Below are positions 7,332 to 14,755 of a stretch of DNA of 64,000 nt, piece after piece. The stretch is from assembly GCF_001306115.1 (NCBI RefSeq), contig NZ_LGCL01000039.1, forward strand, positions 85,145 through 149,144. Direction: 5' to 3'. A model generated the notes under the pieces. The model saw only the letters and a list, made by a program, of their open reading frames with translations. It was not told where the DNA came from and did not search any database. The translations under genes were made by a program, and so were the position numbers. The stretch is from Ornatilinea apprima (GTDB lineage: Bacteria > Chloroflexota > Anaerolineae > Anaerolineales > Anaerolineaceae). The stretch's first letter is position 1. Each line of letters opens with the position of its first letter.

Positions 7332-8125
7332 TGAAAACTTCTAATGGTTGTTTACTAGATGAGGATATAACCCGGCGTCTGTTAAAACAGGCGCAATCAG
7401 GGGATCAATCCGCGGTTGAAACACTTCTCCAGCGTAACCAACGGTTCATCCAGTCAATTGCGCGGAAATACTATCATCCAGAGCGTATGAATGATCTGGA
7501 ATTGGACGACCTGGTTCAATTGGGGTCAATAGGTTTCTGCATGGCAATCCAACGGTGGGATGATTCAAAAGAAAATCGCTTCTCCACCTATGCTTATTAT
7601 TGGGTTCGCGCCTATATCCGAAGGGAGGCCCTGAAATCAGACGCGGGAACATCTGTGTCCTATCGTTTCTCCGAGAAGCTGATGGAGTTTCGGCGGGCCT
7701 ATTCTAAAGTCTTCGCAGAACAAGGCAGGGAACCAACGGTAAGAGAGCTGGTGGACGCTACCGGGATGCCGGAGGACGAAGTCGGTCTAGCAACCCTCTC
7801 CATCCAATCCGGATATTCTCACTCCCCCAGGCTTTCCGATGATGGAGAAGAACTGGACGAAGGAGAGACAATTCCGAGTGAGGTAAACGTAGAGTCGGAT
7901 GCCATCCATTCAGCCCTGTTGTCCGAGGTTGAGCTTATCGTTGCCCAAATGCCGAAGAAATACCAGACGGTTATGGCCCATCGGTTCAGCCTTTGGGGGC
8001 AGCCTGAAATGACGCAACGAGAGCTGTCAAAGAAAATGGGTGTCGCGTTTCAGCGTGTTCAAAAGATTGAAAAGAAGGCGTTGGACCATCTACGGCAACA
8101 ACTTACCAACAGCCGATTGTTGTGA
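7331..8125 (+). CDS. Phage sigma-70-family sigma factor
   Basis: 264 residues; ATG overlaps the methylase stop (TAATG). Region 2 is clear: LLQRNQRFIQSIARKYY, then LDDLVQLGSIGFCMAIQRWD and FSTYAYYWVRAYIRREAL (about 35-105). Region 3-like helices lie at 115-165 and region 4 at about 210-258 (MTQRELSKKMGVAFQRVQKI). This is a primary-type layout without region 1.1. It could recognise the repeated TTAACT-17-TTATAT promoters or the late promoter; the sequence cannot decide. No terminator separates it from the next promoter. Confidence 0.85.
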   Translation: MKTSNGCLLDEDITRRLLKQAQSGDQSAVETLLQRNQRFIQSIARKYYHPERMNDLELDDLVQLGSIGFCMAIQRWDDSKENRFSTYAYYWVRAYIRREALKSDAGTSVSYRFSEKLMEFRRAYSKVFAEQGREPTVRELVDATGMPEDEVGLATLSIQSGYSHSPRLSDDGEELDEGETIPSEVNVESDAIHSALLSEVELIVAQMPKKYQTVMAHRFSLWGQPEMTQRELSKKMGVAFQRVQKIEKKALDHLRQQLTNSRLL

Positions 8126-8138
8126 TCGAGGAATGAGC

Positions 8139-8167
8139 TTAACTTTTCTGGCCCTCAAAGTTTATAT
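8139..8167 (+). promoter_or_regulatory. Repeated prophage promoter, copy 3
   Basis: TTAACT (8139-8144), 17 bp, TTATAT (8162-8167), followed by ACAACCTCAT; before the NrdG-like gene. Confidence 0.75.
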
Positions 8168-8205
8168 AAACAACCTCATACCTTACCAGAAAGGAAAAGC
8201 AGCCC

Positions 8206-8844
8206 ATGATTCGAGTAAACAAAATCATCAATAGCAGTTTGGTGGACGGTCCCGGTGAGCGGACCGTTGTTTTTTTTCAAGGATGTTCAATCCGGTGTCC
8301 AGGGTGCCAGAATGTCGCCCTTTGGGATCCCAATTCTGGAGATCTCTACGATGAGCAAGATCTTGCCCGAAAACTGGCACACCTGGCCCAACCTCACGGC
8401 AACGTGACGATCTCCGGCGGTGAACCATTTAACCAGGTGCGCGGTTTGGCGTTTCTGGTTCGTGAGTTGAAACACTTGGGTGTGAAGAATATTCAGGTTT
8501 ATTCCGGGTACACGTTTGAACAGTTGATAGCCGGCACAAACGGATCTTACCTTTGGGTGCGTGAAGTGTTGGATCAGATTGATGTGTTGGTGGATGGCCC
8601 TTTCATCCAGGCATTGGATGATCCCTTCATCACCTATCGGGGGAGCAGAAACCAACGGCCTATCGATGTTCAACTCACCCTGAAATCAGCGCCGGGAAGT
8701 CCAGTCGTCTTGAATTGGGATGACGAGATCCAGATCAGTCAGGATGGAAATATCGTTCTTCCCATTGGCTTGTCAAAGCAATTCGATAGCATCGGCACCA
8801 TCGAGCGGTCAAGAATGTGCGGTCAAACAACACTTGTCAGGTAA
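8206..8844 (+). CDS. nrdG: NrdG-like radical SAM activating enzyme
   Basis: 212 residues. Radical SAM cluster motif CSIRCPGCQN (about 26-35, CxxxCxxC), TISGGEPF (about 65-72) and an NrdG-type N-terminus (INSSLVDGPGERTVVFFQGC). NrdG installs the glycyl radical on anaerobic ribonucleotide reductase NrdD. No NrdD gene is in the prophage, so it may act on the host enzyme, or be a paralogue with another glycyl-radical partner. AAAGGA precedes the ATG. Confidence 0.75.
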   Translation: MIRVNKIINSSLVDGPGERTVVFFQGCSIRCPGCQNVALWDPNSGDLYDEQDLARKLAHLAQPHGNVTISGGEPFNQVRGLAFLVRELKHLGVKNIQVYSGYTFEQLIAGTNGSYLWVREVLDQIDVLVDGPFIQALDDPFITYRGSRNQRPIDVQLTLKSAPGSPVVLNWDDEIQISQDGNIVLPIGLSKQFDSIGTIERSRMCGQTTLVR

Positions 8845-8857
8845 AAGGAGAAAAATT

Positions 8858-9526
8858 ATGGCGAGTCCATTTGTAGAAATTGTGCCCACCGATAGCGTGG
8901 TGATCACCGAAGAAAGCACGCGGTTGAACCTTTCCCCGGAAGATTATGCGGCGTTGAAGGCCAACGTTTCAGAGCATGGGGTAGTTTACCCGCTTACGGT
9001 GGATAAAAACCTTTGCGTTCTGGATTATGTTGAGCTGGCCCAGGCTTGTAAAGAGCTTGGCTTTCCTCATATCCCGGTTGTGGTTTATGAGAATGGAGCG
9101 CGAACCGTTCTCTCCAGAGACGAACTGAGAATGAGCGTTGCTCAAAACATCGCCCACCAAGCAGTTGTTGGTTTTAGGGATAATGTCGAGGCTGCGTTCA
9201 CACCAATTGTCAAGTCAATCAGTGCCGCGATCTCCAATTTTACACAATCGGTTTCGGGGGATATTCAGCCATTCGTGGAGGCCGTAAGCGAATATCTGGA
9301 AAGCCACCCGGAGTTATTGGATCCGGCCGTTTCTGATGATGAAGATGAGGAAATCAGCCAGGACGAGTTAGAGGATGAGGGTGTTGATCTTATCGCGTCA
9401 GGCTATGAGTGGGTTTGCCCAAAATGCGACTGGAAAAATGACGAGTTTGAGGTCACAGAAACCGTCACCTGCAAGTCGTGCGGCGCAACCTTCAAGGTTG
9501 ACGATTATAACCACGCTGTTGGTTAA
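8858..9526 (+). CDS. ParB/Srx-like domain protein with C-terminal zinc ribbon
   Basis: 222 residues from ATG 8858 (AAAAGGAG 6 bp upstream; the open frame extends further upstream without such a site). Residues 5-100 follow the ParB N-terminal pattern (parameter box, LKANVSEHGVVYPLTV). An acidic middle (DDEDEEISQDELEDEG) follows, then a zinc ribbon CPKCDWKN ... CKSCGATF (about 190-215). Lone phage ParB-like proteins occur near modification or replication genes; the precise role is unknown. Confidence 0.6.
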   Translation: MASPFVEIVPTDSVVITEESTRLNLSPEDYAALKANVSEHGVVYPLTVDKNLCVLDYVELAQACKELGFPHIPVVVYENGARTVLSRDELRMSVAQNIAHQAVVGFRDNVEAAFTPIVKSISAAISNFTQSVSGDIQPFVEAVSEYLESHPELLDPAVSDDEDEEISQDELEDEGVDLIASGYEWVCPKCDWKNDEFEVTETVTCKSCGATFKVDDYNHAVG

Positions 9527-9572
9527 CTCGCGCATCCATTCCACTTATTTTCATAACAACAAAAGGTGAAAA

Positions 9573-10229
9573 ATGAGTTACGAACAGTCTGTTGACGATT
9601 ATTCAGCCTGGTTTCGAGATGCAAAACTGGCATTGGTTCTTTCCAATCCCGACATTACGGTGTTTGAAATGAAGTTGAACATTAATACCGTGATGTTGGG
9701 GTTCATGCAGAACAAAATTGTCATTTTGGGATGCCCTACAACAGAAGGAAATGGGCTGGTGTCCAGACCTGACAAGGGTTTGCCCTGGTTCTGCAGCGAT
9801 CTTCCCCCATCAGAGCTTGGAGCAGCTTTTTTGAAGCAGAAATGGCAAAAAGATCTTGCGGTCAAAAGGTGGTTGGCAAGAGCCCAAGAGCTTATTGCAG
9901 ATCCGACCCAGGAGGTCATTGAGTGGATTGAATTCCCGGGCAGGAAAATGACCAAAGGTGAGGCGATGGAGTTTTTGTACTGGTCAAAGCCGCAGGTATT
10001 TGAAAGCTGCGATGCCCTCCATTCAGCGCTCCCCACATTTTGGTCTGACTATGAGAACAGGGTCCGGACCTCACCATTTGATTTTATGAGTGAGGTCTGC
10101 GTTGGTATTGGATACAGCGAGCATATGTTGTCGTGGTTGGTGGGTTTCCAAAAGAAATTTGCCGAACTGGTCAAGACAAACCATAAACACTTATTATCAC
10201 AACAGCAAAAGGAGGTGGAGAGTGTCTGA
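9573..10229 (+). CDS. Hypothetical protein
   Basis: 218 residues, not recognised. The sequence is tryptophan- and aromatic-rich with no clear motif. AAAAGG precedes the ATG and a dispersed motif copy (TTATTTTCATAAC) lies at 9544-9566. Its 3' end overlaps the next gene, whose GTG start sits inside its last codons. Confidence 0.6.
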   Translation: MSYEQSVDDYSAWFRDAKLALVLSNPDITVFEMKLNINTVMLGFMQNKIVILGCPTTEGNGLVSRPDKGLPWFCSDLPPSELGAAFLKQKWQKDLAVKRWLARAQELIADPTQEVIEWIEFPGRKMTKGEAMEFLYWSKPQVFESCDALHSALPTFWSDYENRVRTSPFDFMSEVCVGIGYSEHMLSWLVGFQKKFAELVKTNHKHLLSQQQKEVESV

Positions 10230-10929
10230 TGATGCATTGAGAGTGCTGGTTGATCTTCGAGATCTCACCATCCAAAAGATCAGGATTGGTTTTGGCAATC
10301 GGATAATGGCAATTGAGGGTGGGCGTGATCAAGCAGACGAAGCCACCATAGATATTTTGGATCGGTACAATTACCTATTCTCCGAACTGGAGGACGAGCT
10401 TAACAAAGACATCAGCAAGCTGGTTGCCAAATACCCCATCATCAACAAAATGATGGAGGTGCGGGGAATTGGACCAACTCTGGCGGCAAAACTGGTTTCG
10501 TTGATTGACATCAGAAAAGCCGACAGCGTTTCAGCGTTGTGGAGATATTGCGGATACGGCGTTCAAGACGGTAAGCGAGAACGGCTGGTCAAGGGAGAGC
10601 GAGCTCACTTCAACCAAAGGGCGAAAACAGCATGTTATTTGATCGGGTCTTCGTTCCTTAAGTCCAGATCTCCATATCGCCGGGTGTATGACGATGCCCG
10701 GCAATATTATGAGGCTAACAGGAAAGATTGGACAAAAGCCCATATCCATAACGCGGCTTTACGGAAAATGGTCAAGGTGTTTCTTGCTCATCTTTGGAAT
10801 GAGTGGAGAATTCTGGAAGGACTTCCCACAAAGCCGTTGTACGTCAATGAGAAATTGGGCCATACGACCGAGTTTCTTCCAGAAGAGTTCGGATGGAAAA
10901 CGGACGAAGCCGTGTTAGAAACAGTGTGA
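10222..10929 (+). CDS. IS110-type C-terminal transposase-domain protein, no nuclease domain
   Basis: 235 residues from GTG 10222 (AAAGGAGG 7 bp upstream; overlaps the previous stop). Residues 75-185 match the C-terminal Tnp domain of IS110/IS1111 transposases: MEVRGIGPTLAAKLVSLIDI, LWRYCGYG, NQRAKTACYLIG, SPYRRVYDDAR and AALRKMVKVFL. The N-terminal DEDD RuvC-like domain is missing, and the usual catalytic Ser-Gly context after the GYG segment is not evident (QDGKRERLVKG). It is therefore probably a domesticated nucleic-acid-binding protein. A repetitive non-coding tract starts at its stop codon. Confidence 0.65.
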   Translation: MSDDALRVLVDLRDLTIQKIRIGFGNRIMAIEGGRDQADEATIDILDRYNYLFSELEDELNKDISKLVAKYPIINKMMEVRGIGPTLAAKLVSLIDIRKADSVSALWRYCGYGVQDGKRERLVKGERAHFNQRAKTACYLIGSSFLKSRSPYRRVYDDARQYYEANRKDWTKAHIHNAALRKMVKVFLAHLWNEWRILEGLPTKPLYVNEKLGHTTEFLPEEFGWKTDEAVLETV

Positions 10930-11105
10930 GCCAAGAACGTTTAGACGCCCATATAGACACAGCGAGCCAACTTAAGGCAGAAACCCATTAATAATTAGCG
11001 AGCCGTTTTAAGGGAGAAACCCAGTCCAGGCAAAGCGAGCCAAATTGAAGAATTGCCCAAATTCTACAAGCGAGCCAATACTTTCAGTAAACCAAAGCAG
11101 TTGAG
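10926..11105 (+). repeat. Five-unit non-coding repeat, 36-bp period
   Basis: GCGAGCCAA-like boxes start at 10926 (GTGAGCCAA), 10962, 10998 (GCGAGCCGT), 11035 and 11070, spaced 36, 36, 37 and 35 bp. Units 2 and 3 also share TTAAGGSAGAAACCCA. The tract begins at the stop of the IS110-domain gene and ends at a strong terminator, so it would form the 3' end of that transcript. No open frame or promoter is seen inside. Function unknown; candidate structured RNA or protein-binding array. Confidence 0.75.
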
Positions 11106-11108
11106 CGA

Positions 11109-11137
11109 AACCGCCCGGTAAACAGCCGGGCGGTTTT
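11109..11137 (+). terminator. Strong rho-independent terminator
   Basis: ACCGCCCGG/CCGGGCGGT stem with TTTTT, closing the repeat tract at 10926-11105. Confidence 0.9.
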
Positions 11138-11141
11138 TCGT

Positions 11142-11170
11142 TTAACTTTCCTCATCTTCAAAGTTTATAT
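11142..11170 (+). promoter_or_regulatory. Repeated prophage promoter, copy 4
   Basis: TTAACT (11142-11147), 17 bp, TTATAT (11165-11170), then GCAACCCCAAA; before the methylase remnant. Confidence 0.75.
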
Positions 11171-11206
11171 AAGCAACCCCAAATAATCACTAGAAGGAGT
11201 GAGCTT

Positions 11207-11863
11207 ATGAATTCTACGAGCAAAGAAATTATTAAACTGCTGAAGAAGGTTACGGCGACAGGCCATTCTCAATCACAGATCTTCGATGATTGGTTGGAAA
11301 TTACTCACTTATCGCTGGAAGCCCTTCCCAAAATCGCCCAGGCTTATTCAAAAGGCGAGACATACACAGACCCTCCAGAGGTAGCAGAGGTGTTCAAGCG
11401 GGTTCAGTTCCGGTATGGCACATCTTTTGAGTTATTAAAGCAAGCCTTTGCAATCCTCATTCAATCTTGCAGTCGTTCGCAGGTGTTTTTCGGGAATGAG
11501 AATGGAATACCAGGAGACACCTCCCCGGATACATTAGGTGAGGTTTACATGGAGTTTGGCTTACCCTCCAAATATACCGGGCAGTTCTTCACCCCTTGGC
11601 CTATCGCTCAATTTATGGCGTTGGCTAGCATGAAGGACGTGGAAAATGAGGTCCACGAAAGGATCAAGGAGGCGTGCAACAAAGATGTTTTCGCCCAGGC
11701 ATTATTAGCAGCCTCAATGGTCATCAGAGATGGAAAAGAGGCGGGGCAGTTCTTCTTCGGAACCCTTCTTCCATACATAGCGCGGAGAACGAAGGAACAG
11801 GTGGAACCCGATCAGAAATTGAGATCTCATTACATGCGCCTAATTTGGGCGATCCGTTCTTGA
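11207..11863 (+). pseudogene. Truncated N6-adenine methylase (N-terminal part)
   Basis: 218-residue frame with AGAAGGAG upstream. Residues 105-145 carry the hallmark LGEVYMEFGLP then YTGQFFTPWPIAQFMA of type I/phage N6-methylases. The AdoMet DPACGSG motif and NPPY that should follow are missing. From about 11779 the DNA encodes, in another frame, the end of a beta sliding clamp, so the last 25 or so residues here are probably an out-of-frame reading of foreign sequence. It has an intact promoter and ribosome site. Best read as a deletion fusion. Confidence 0.6.
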
Positions 11864-12024
11864 TTAGCTTCAATACCACTTTCCTATTGGATGGTTTGAG
11901 CCACATCAACAGCGAACAGGTGAGGTTGCTGTTCAACCACAATAACACGCCCGGTGAAATGGTTGCGGTTGATAGTTCGGATCCCTGGCGGTATGTGATA
12001 ATGCCTATGCACTTGGGATATTAA
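11779..12024 (+). pseudogene. Remnant of DNA polymerase beta-clamp C-terminus
   Basis: The frame from about 11779 reads SAENEGTGGTRSEIEISL, then FNTTFLLDGLSHI, and ends YVIMPMHLGY. That is the order and spacing of the last about 80 residues of DnaN (conserved FN.xYLLDxL and final VMPM.L). The N-terminal two and a half domains are absent. It is out of frame with the methylase remnant. A TTG at 11860 overlaps the methylase TGA and could restart a 54-residue peptide, without a good ribosome site. Confidence 0.6.
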
Positions 12025-12062
12025 GATCAAAGCCCGGCAGAAGTCGGGGCCTATTATTTTGC

Positions 12063-12091
12063 TTAAGTAAACCTGTTTGGAATTCTAATAC
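12063..12091 (+). promoter_or_regulatory. Probable promoter, divergent family member
   Basis: TTAAGT (12063-12068), 17 bp, TAATAC (12086-12091). It has the same geometry as the repeated promoters but no AACTTT/AAAGTT dyad. Confidence 0.45.
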
Positions 12092-12114
12092 CTATTCCAG
12101 GTAAGGAGCGTTTT

Positions 12115-12390
12115 ATGAAGTTGCGCGGATTTTACACAAAGAATTACCTTAACTACCAGATTGAGAAGAGAAAGAAAGAGTTGGAAGAAACGGTCCTTTT
12201 GGATCACAACCTGGTAAAGCTTGCGAATATCGGTAACACCCCAACTGGAGATCCAGAAATGGGTGAAATGGCGAGGGTGGTCATTACAGATGTCTACCTG
12301 GTTATCAGCACTTTGGCCCAAGAAATTTTGAGGTTGCGAAATGAAAGAAAATATTGGATGGAGCGAAGGAGCCCCACAAAACGTATATGA
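12115..12390 (+). CDS. Hypothetical small basic/helical protein
   Basis: 91 residues, not recognised; TAAGGAG lies upstream. It is largely helical with charged ends (YQIEKRKKELEETVLLD, ILRLRNERKYWMERR). It overlaps the following zinc-ribbon gene by 50 bp, which suggests coupled translation. Confidence 0.6.
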   Translation: MKLRGFYTKNYLNYQIEKRKKELEETVLLDHNLVKLANIGNTPTGDPEMGEMARVVITDVYLVISTLAQEILRLRNERKYWMERRSPTKRI

Positions 12391-12556
12391 AGATTGTGAA
12401 GGTGCAGAAATTATCGTGTTCAGGCAGTGTCCCAATTGTGGGCGTTTCCTCACCACCGGAGAAGTCCTTCAAAACAAGTTGTGCAAGGTGAAATTGCAAG
12501 GATGGATCTGCAGCAAGTGTGGCGAGGTCGAACCGGAATGGATGCGGAGTGCTTAA
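12341..12556 (+). CDS. Small zinc-ribbon protein
   Basis: 71 residues with CPNCGRF near 30 and CSKCGEV near 57: a two-knuckle zinc ribbon. TGAGG precedes the ATG by about 8 bp, within the previous gene. It may be a nucleic-acid or RNA-polymerase binding accessory protein; the partner is unknown. Confidence 0.6.
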   Translation: MKENIGWSEGAPQNVYEDCEGAEIIVFRQCPNCGRFLTTGEVLQNKLCKVKLQGWICSKCGEVEPEWMRSA

Positions 12557-12581
12557 CTTTTGGGTTTCTCAAAGTTTATAG
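12553..12581 (+). promoter_or_regulatory. Repeated prophage promoter, copy 5
   Basis: TTAACT (12553-12558), 17 bp, TTATAG (12576-12581), then ACAACCCTATAAAACC. The -35 overlaps the stop of the zinc-ribbon gene. Confidence 0.75.
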
Positions 12582-12616
12582 AGACAACCCTATAAAACCA
12601 AAAAGGAGAAAGCATT

Positions 12617-12892
12617 ATGAGAATTCTGTTGGTTGAAGTGGAAAACTTGAAGTTGGCCCAGGAAGGACGCGCGATACAAAATAACTGGCCCAAATCCCCC
12701 ACCTCAAACGGTGAGTTTATGACCTGTTTTTTGGATGAGGTGCAAATCCAGTTGGAAAATATCAACCTGGAAAACGGCAATTCGGAGGAAAACCAGTACC
12801 GGCTTTGGCAGGCTTTGGCTTATCTTCAAGGCGTGCTGGATCTTGTCGATGGCAACACCACCCCGGTCCCGCTGGATGAATTGGTGGGGTGA
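12617..12892 (+). CDS. Hypothetical protein
   Basis: 91 residues, not recognised; AAAAAGGAG precedes the ATG. Mainly helical (DEVQIQLENINLEN, YRLWQALAYLQGVLDLV). Four bases separate it from the next gene, so they form one unit. Confidence 0.6.
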   Translation: MRILLVEVENLKLAQEGRAIQNNWPKSPTSNGEFMTCFLDEVQIQLENINLENGNSEENQYRLWQALAYLQGVLDLVDGNTTPVPLDELVG

Positions 12893-12895
12893 CCG

Positions 12896-13087
12896 ATGGA
12901 GGAAACCGTTTGCCCGAATTGTAATGAGCGAGTTATTCCAAAGGAAATCACCAGCAGAGAAACGGAAGAGTACCAAGGAGCTTTGTGGTTCACTGGAGAT
13001 ACCTATACACAGCGCATTTGCCCGAAATGTGGTGCGAATTGCGATAAACAGTTGGTATCGGCAGACGTGGAGGACCTGCCTTTTTAA
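12896..13087 (+). CDS. Small four-cysteine zinc-ribbon protein
   Basis: 63 residues: CPNCNERV near 6 and CPKCGANCD near 43 give a zinc ribbon. It ends in an acidic VEDLPF tail resembling SSB-type docking tips. Role unknown. Confidence 0.55.
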   Translation: MEETVCPNCNERVIPKEITSRETEEYQGALWFTGDTYTQRICPKCGANCDKQLVSADVEDLPF

Positions 13088-13095
13088 TTCTCACC

Positions 13096-13123
13096 AAGCC
13101 CGGTCTGAAAAGGCCGGGCTTTT
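13096..13123 (+). terminator. Rho-independent terminator
   Basis: AAGCCCGG/CCGGGCTT stem plus T-run after the zinc-ribbon gene. Confidence 0.85.
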
Positions 13124-13136
13124 GTAGTTTAAGTAC

Positions 13137-13165
13137 TTAACTTTCGGGGTCCTTAAAGTTTATAT
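13137..13165 (+). promoter_or_regulatory. Repeated prophage promoter, copy 6
   Basis: TTAACT (13137-13142), 17 bp, TTATAT (13160-13165), then ACACAACCCTATAAAACG. Confidence 0.78.
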
Positions 13166-13206
13166 ACACAACCCTATAAAACGAAAGTGAACCGAAAGGA
13201 TATGTT

Positions 13207-14451
13207 ATGGAAACCACTATCACAGATCGAAAGCAGGAAGTTGCGGCCTTAACCGGTCTGACAGTTGACCAAATTGGAGCCGTGAAATTTGAGTTGGACC
13301 ACCTTCGGAAAAATGGTCTTTTAATAGATCTCAATATCAGCGGGACATCGATGTTTATTCGATCCACCACTTGGATTGAGTTGGGAATTCAGGACATTGA
13401 CGATCCTCGTACCAGTCGTTTCACAAAGGGATCGAAATTCCTCATCCCGGAGGACCAGATTAAGAAATTGCGCTCAATTGAGACGCAGATGCGCTCACTT
13501 CTTGACGGCCTTTCATTTGATGTTACTGGCTTTCGGCCCTATCGCTGGTTGCCGGTAACCGCTTATGAGAAATTCCGGGAGAAATGGGCTGAGTTGACCG
13601 AGCGTTTCAATCAGGCGAAGCAGGAGATCATAGACAATTACGATGGATATCGAGATCTCGTTTATGCCGACTTTCGGCTTATTGCAGAGGCGGCGTGGAA
13701 ACAGATTGAGAAGCAGGGCTATTCTTATGCCATTGTGAACGGCAAGGCACTGGATCGAAACGAGTTCATCCAGGCGATTATTCAGGATGCGCTGGCAAAA
13801 TTCCCCTCCATCAACCAGGTTGAAAATGACCTGAAATGCGATTATGTGACCGCCTTGCTTTATGGCCAGGAAGAGTTAGAAGCGGAGAAATTGAGGACGC
13901 AGCAATTGCAAAACCTGATCTATGAGGAACGGCAAAAGCGGTTGGCCCTCGAACACGATGAGCGATTAAGAATGGAGCGGGAGCGTGAGCAATTGCGACA
14001 CGAGGCTGAAATCAATCGTTTAGCCGAAGAAGAAAAGAACGCCAAAATCATGGCCATGTGGGAGGCAGAGTTGCAACATGCGAGAGAGCAGCTTAACCAG
14101 ATCTCATCCCCACTGGATGAAGTGTTCAATGACCTGCGCCGCCGGATCTCTGGTGATGTTGAGTCCATGCTGGAGTCGATCAAGAAAAATGGTTACTTAA
14201 AAGGAAAGGTTGCGGAGAAAGGGAAAGGCCTTTTGGATCTGTTTGACCTTATGGCAGCCCATGATGACAACCAACTCCGGGCAAAACTGGTGGAGTTGCG
14301 CCAGGCCATTGGCCCTGATAATAAAAGCCGGGCAGATGGTGATGTTCGATCCACGGAAGAGATTGTATCCATCCTCAACCAGATTGGCGACTTAACCAGC
14401 AAGGCGGTGAAGGATACCATGAATGTGAGCCGGGCGCGGTTCGTGGAGTAA
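13207..14451 (+). CDS. Coiled-coil phage protein, possibly DUF3150-like
   Basis: 414 residues. Residues 85-150 (FRPYRWLPVTAYEKFREKW ... DNYDGYRDL) resemble the DUF3150 proteins found beside AAA+ ATPases in phages and plasmids; this match is from memory and weak. Residues about 220-290 are a long charged coiled coil (EELEAEKLRTQQLQNLIYEE onward). It sits two genes before the Ycf46-like ATPase, which fits a partner of that ATPase. No enzyme motif is seen. Confidence 0.45.
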   Translation: METTITDRKQEVAALTGLTVDQIGAVKFELDHLRKNGLLIDLNISGTSMFIRSTTWIELGIQDIDDPRTSRFTKGSKFLIPEDQIKKLRSIETQMRSLLDGLSFDVTGFRPYRWLPVTAYEKFREKWAELTERFNQAKQEIIDNYDGYRDLVYADFRLIAEAAWKQIEKQGYSYAIVNGKALDRNEFIQAIIQDALAKFPSINQVENDLKCDYVTALLYGQEELEAEKLRTQQLQNLIYEERQKRLALEHDERLRMEREREQLRHEAEINRLAEEEKNAKIMAMWEAELQHAREQLNQISSPLDEVFNDLRRRISGDVESMLESIKKNGYLKGKVAEKGKGLLDLFDLMAAHDDNQLRAKLVELRQAIGPDNKSRADGDVRSTEEIVSILNQIGDLTSKAVKDTMNVSRARFVE

Positions 14452-14457
14452 AACAAA

Positions 14458-14673
14458 ATGGAAGGGAGGACTTGGACCACCAAAGAAGGTGAGGTGATCC
14501 CGCTCGAAAAACTGGAGCCGGATCACCTCATCAATATTAAACATTTTCTGGAGCGGAAAATAAGCGAATTCCGGGAGATGCTTGAAATTTGCGAGCCAGA
14601 CAGCTTACGAGGTGCGACTATTCAGGAAGGCAGAGAAAGCGAGGTGAAATCCAGGGCGAGTTTTGTAGAATGA
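14458..14673 (+). CDS. Hypothetical small protein
   Basis: 71 residues; starts 6 bp after the previous stop. An N-terminal WTTKEGEVIPLEKLEPDHL pattern followed by a helix (LINIKHFLERKISEF) resembles short conserved phage proteins of unknown role. There is no strong ribosome site, so it is probably coupled to the upstream gene. Confidence 0.55.
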   Translation: MEGRTWTTKEGEVIPLEKLEPDHLINIKHFLERKISEFREMLEICEPDSLRGATIQEGRESEVKSRASFVE

Positions 14674-14755
14674 CCTATCGAATTGCTTTCATAATCTTAT
14701 AAACACCTAGGCCCTTGGTCCAGGTGAATTTTATTTTAAGAGAAAGAGAGTTTGT

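Noticed and set aside
10222..10929. An IS110 insertion sequence
   Set aside because: No RuvC half, no element ends or target duplication; the gene is embedded in the phage operon with an overlapping start.
10926..11105. CRISPR array
   Set aside because: The 36-bp period is suggestive, but the conserved part is only about 9 bp, the remainder varies partly in a related way, and no cas gene is nearby.
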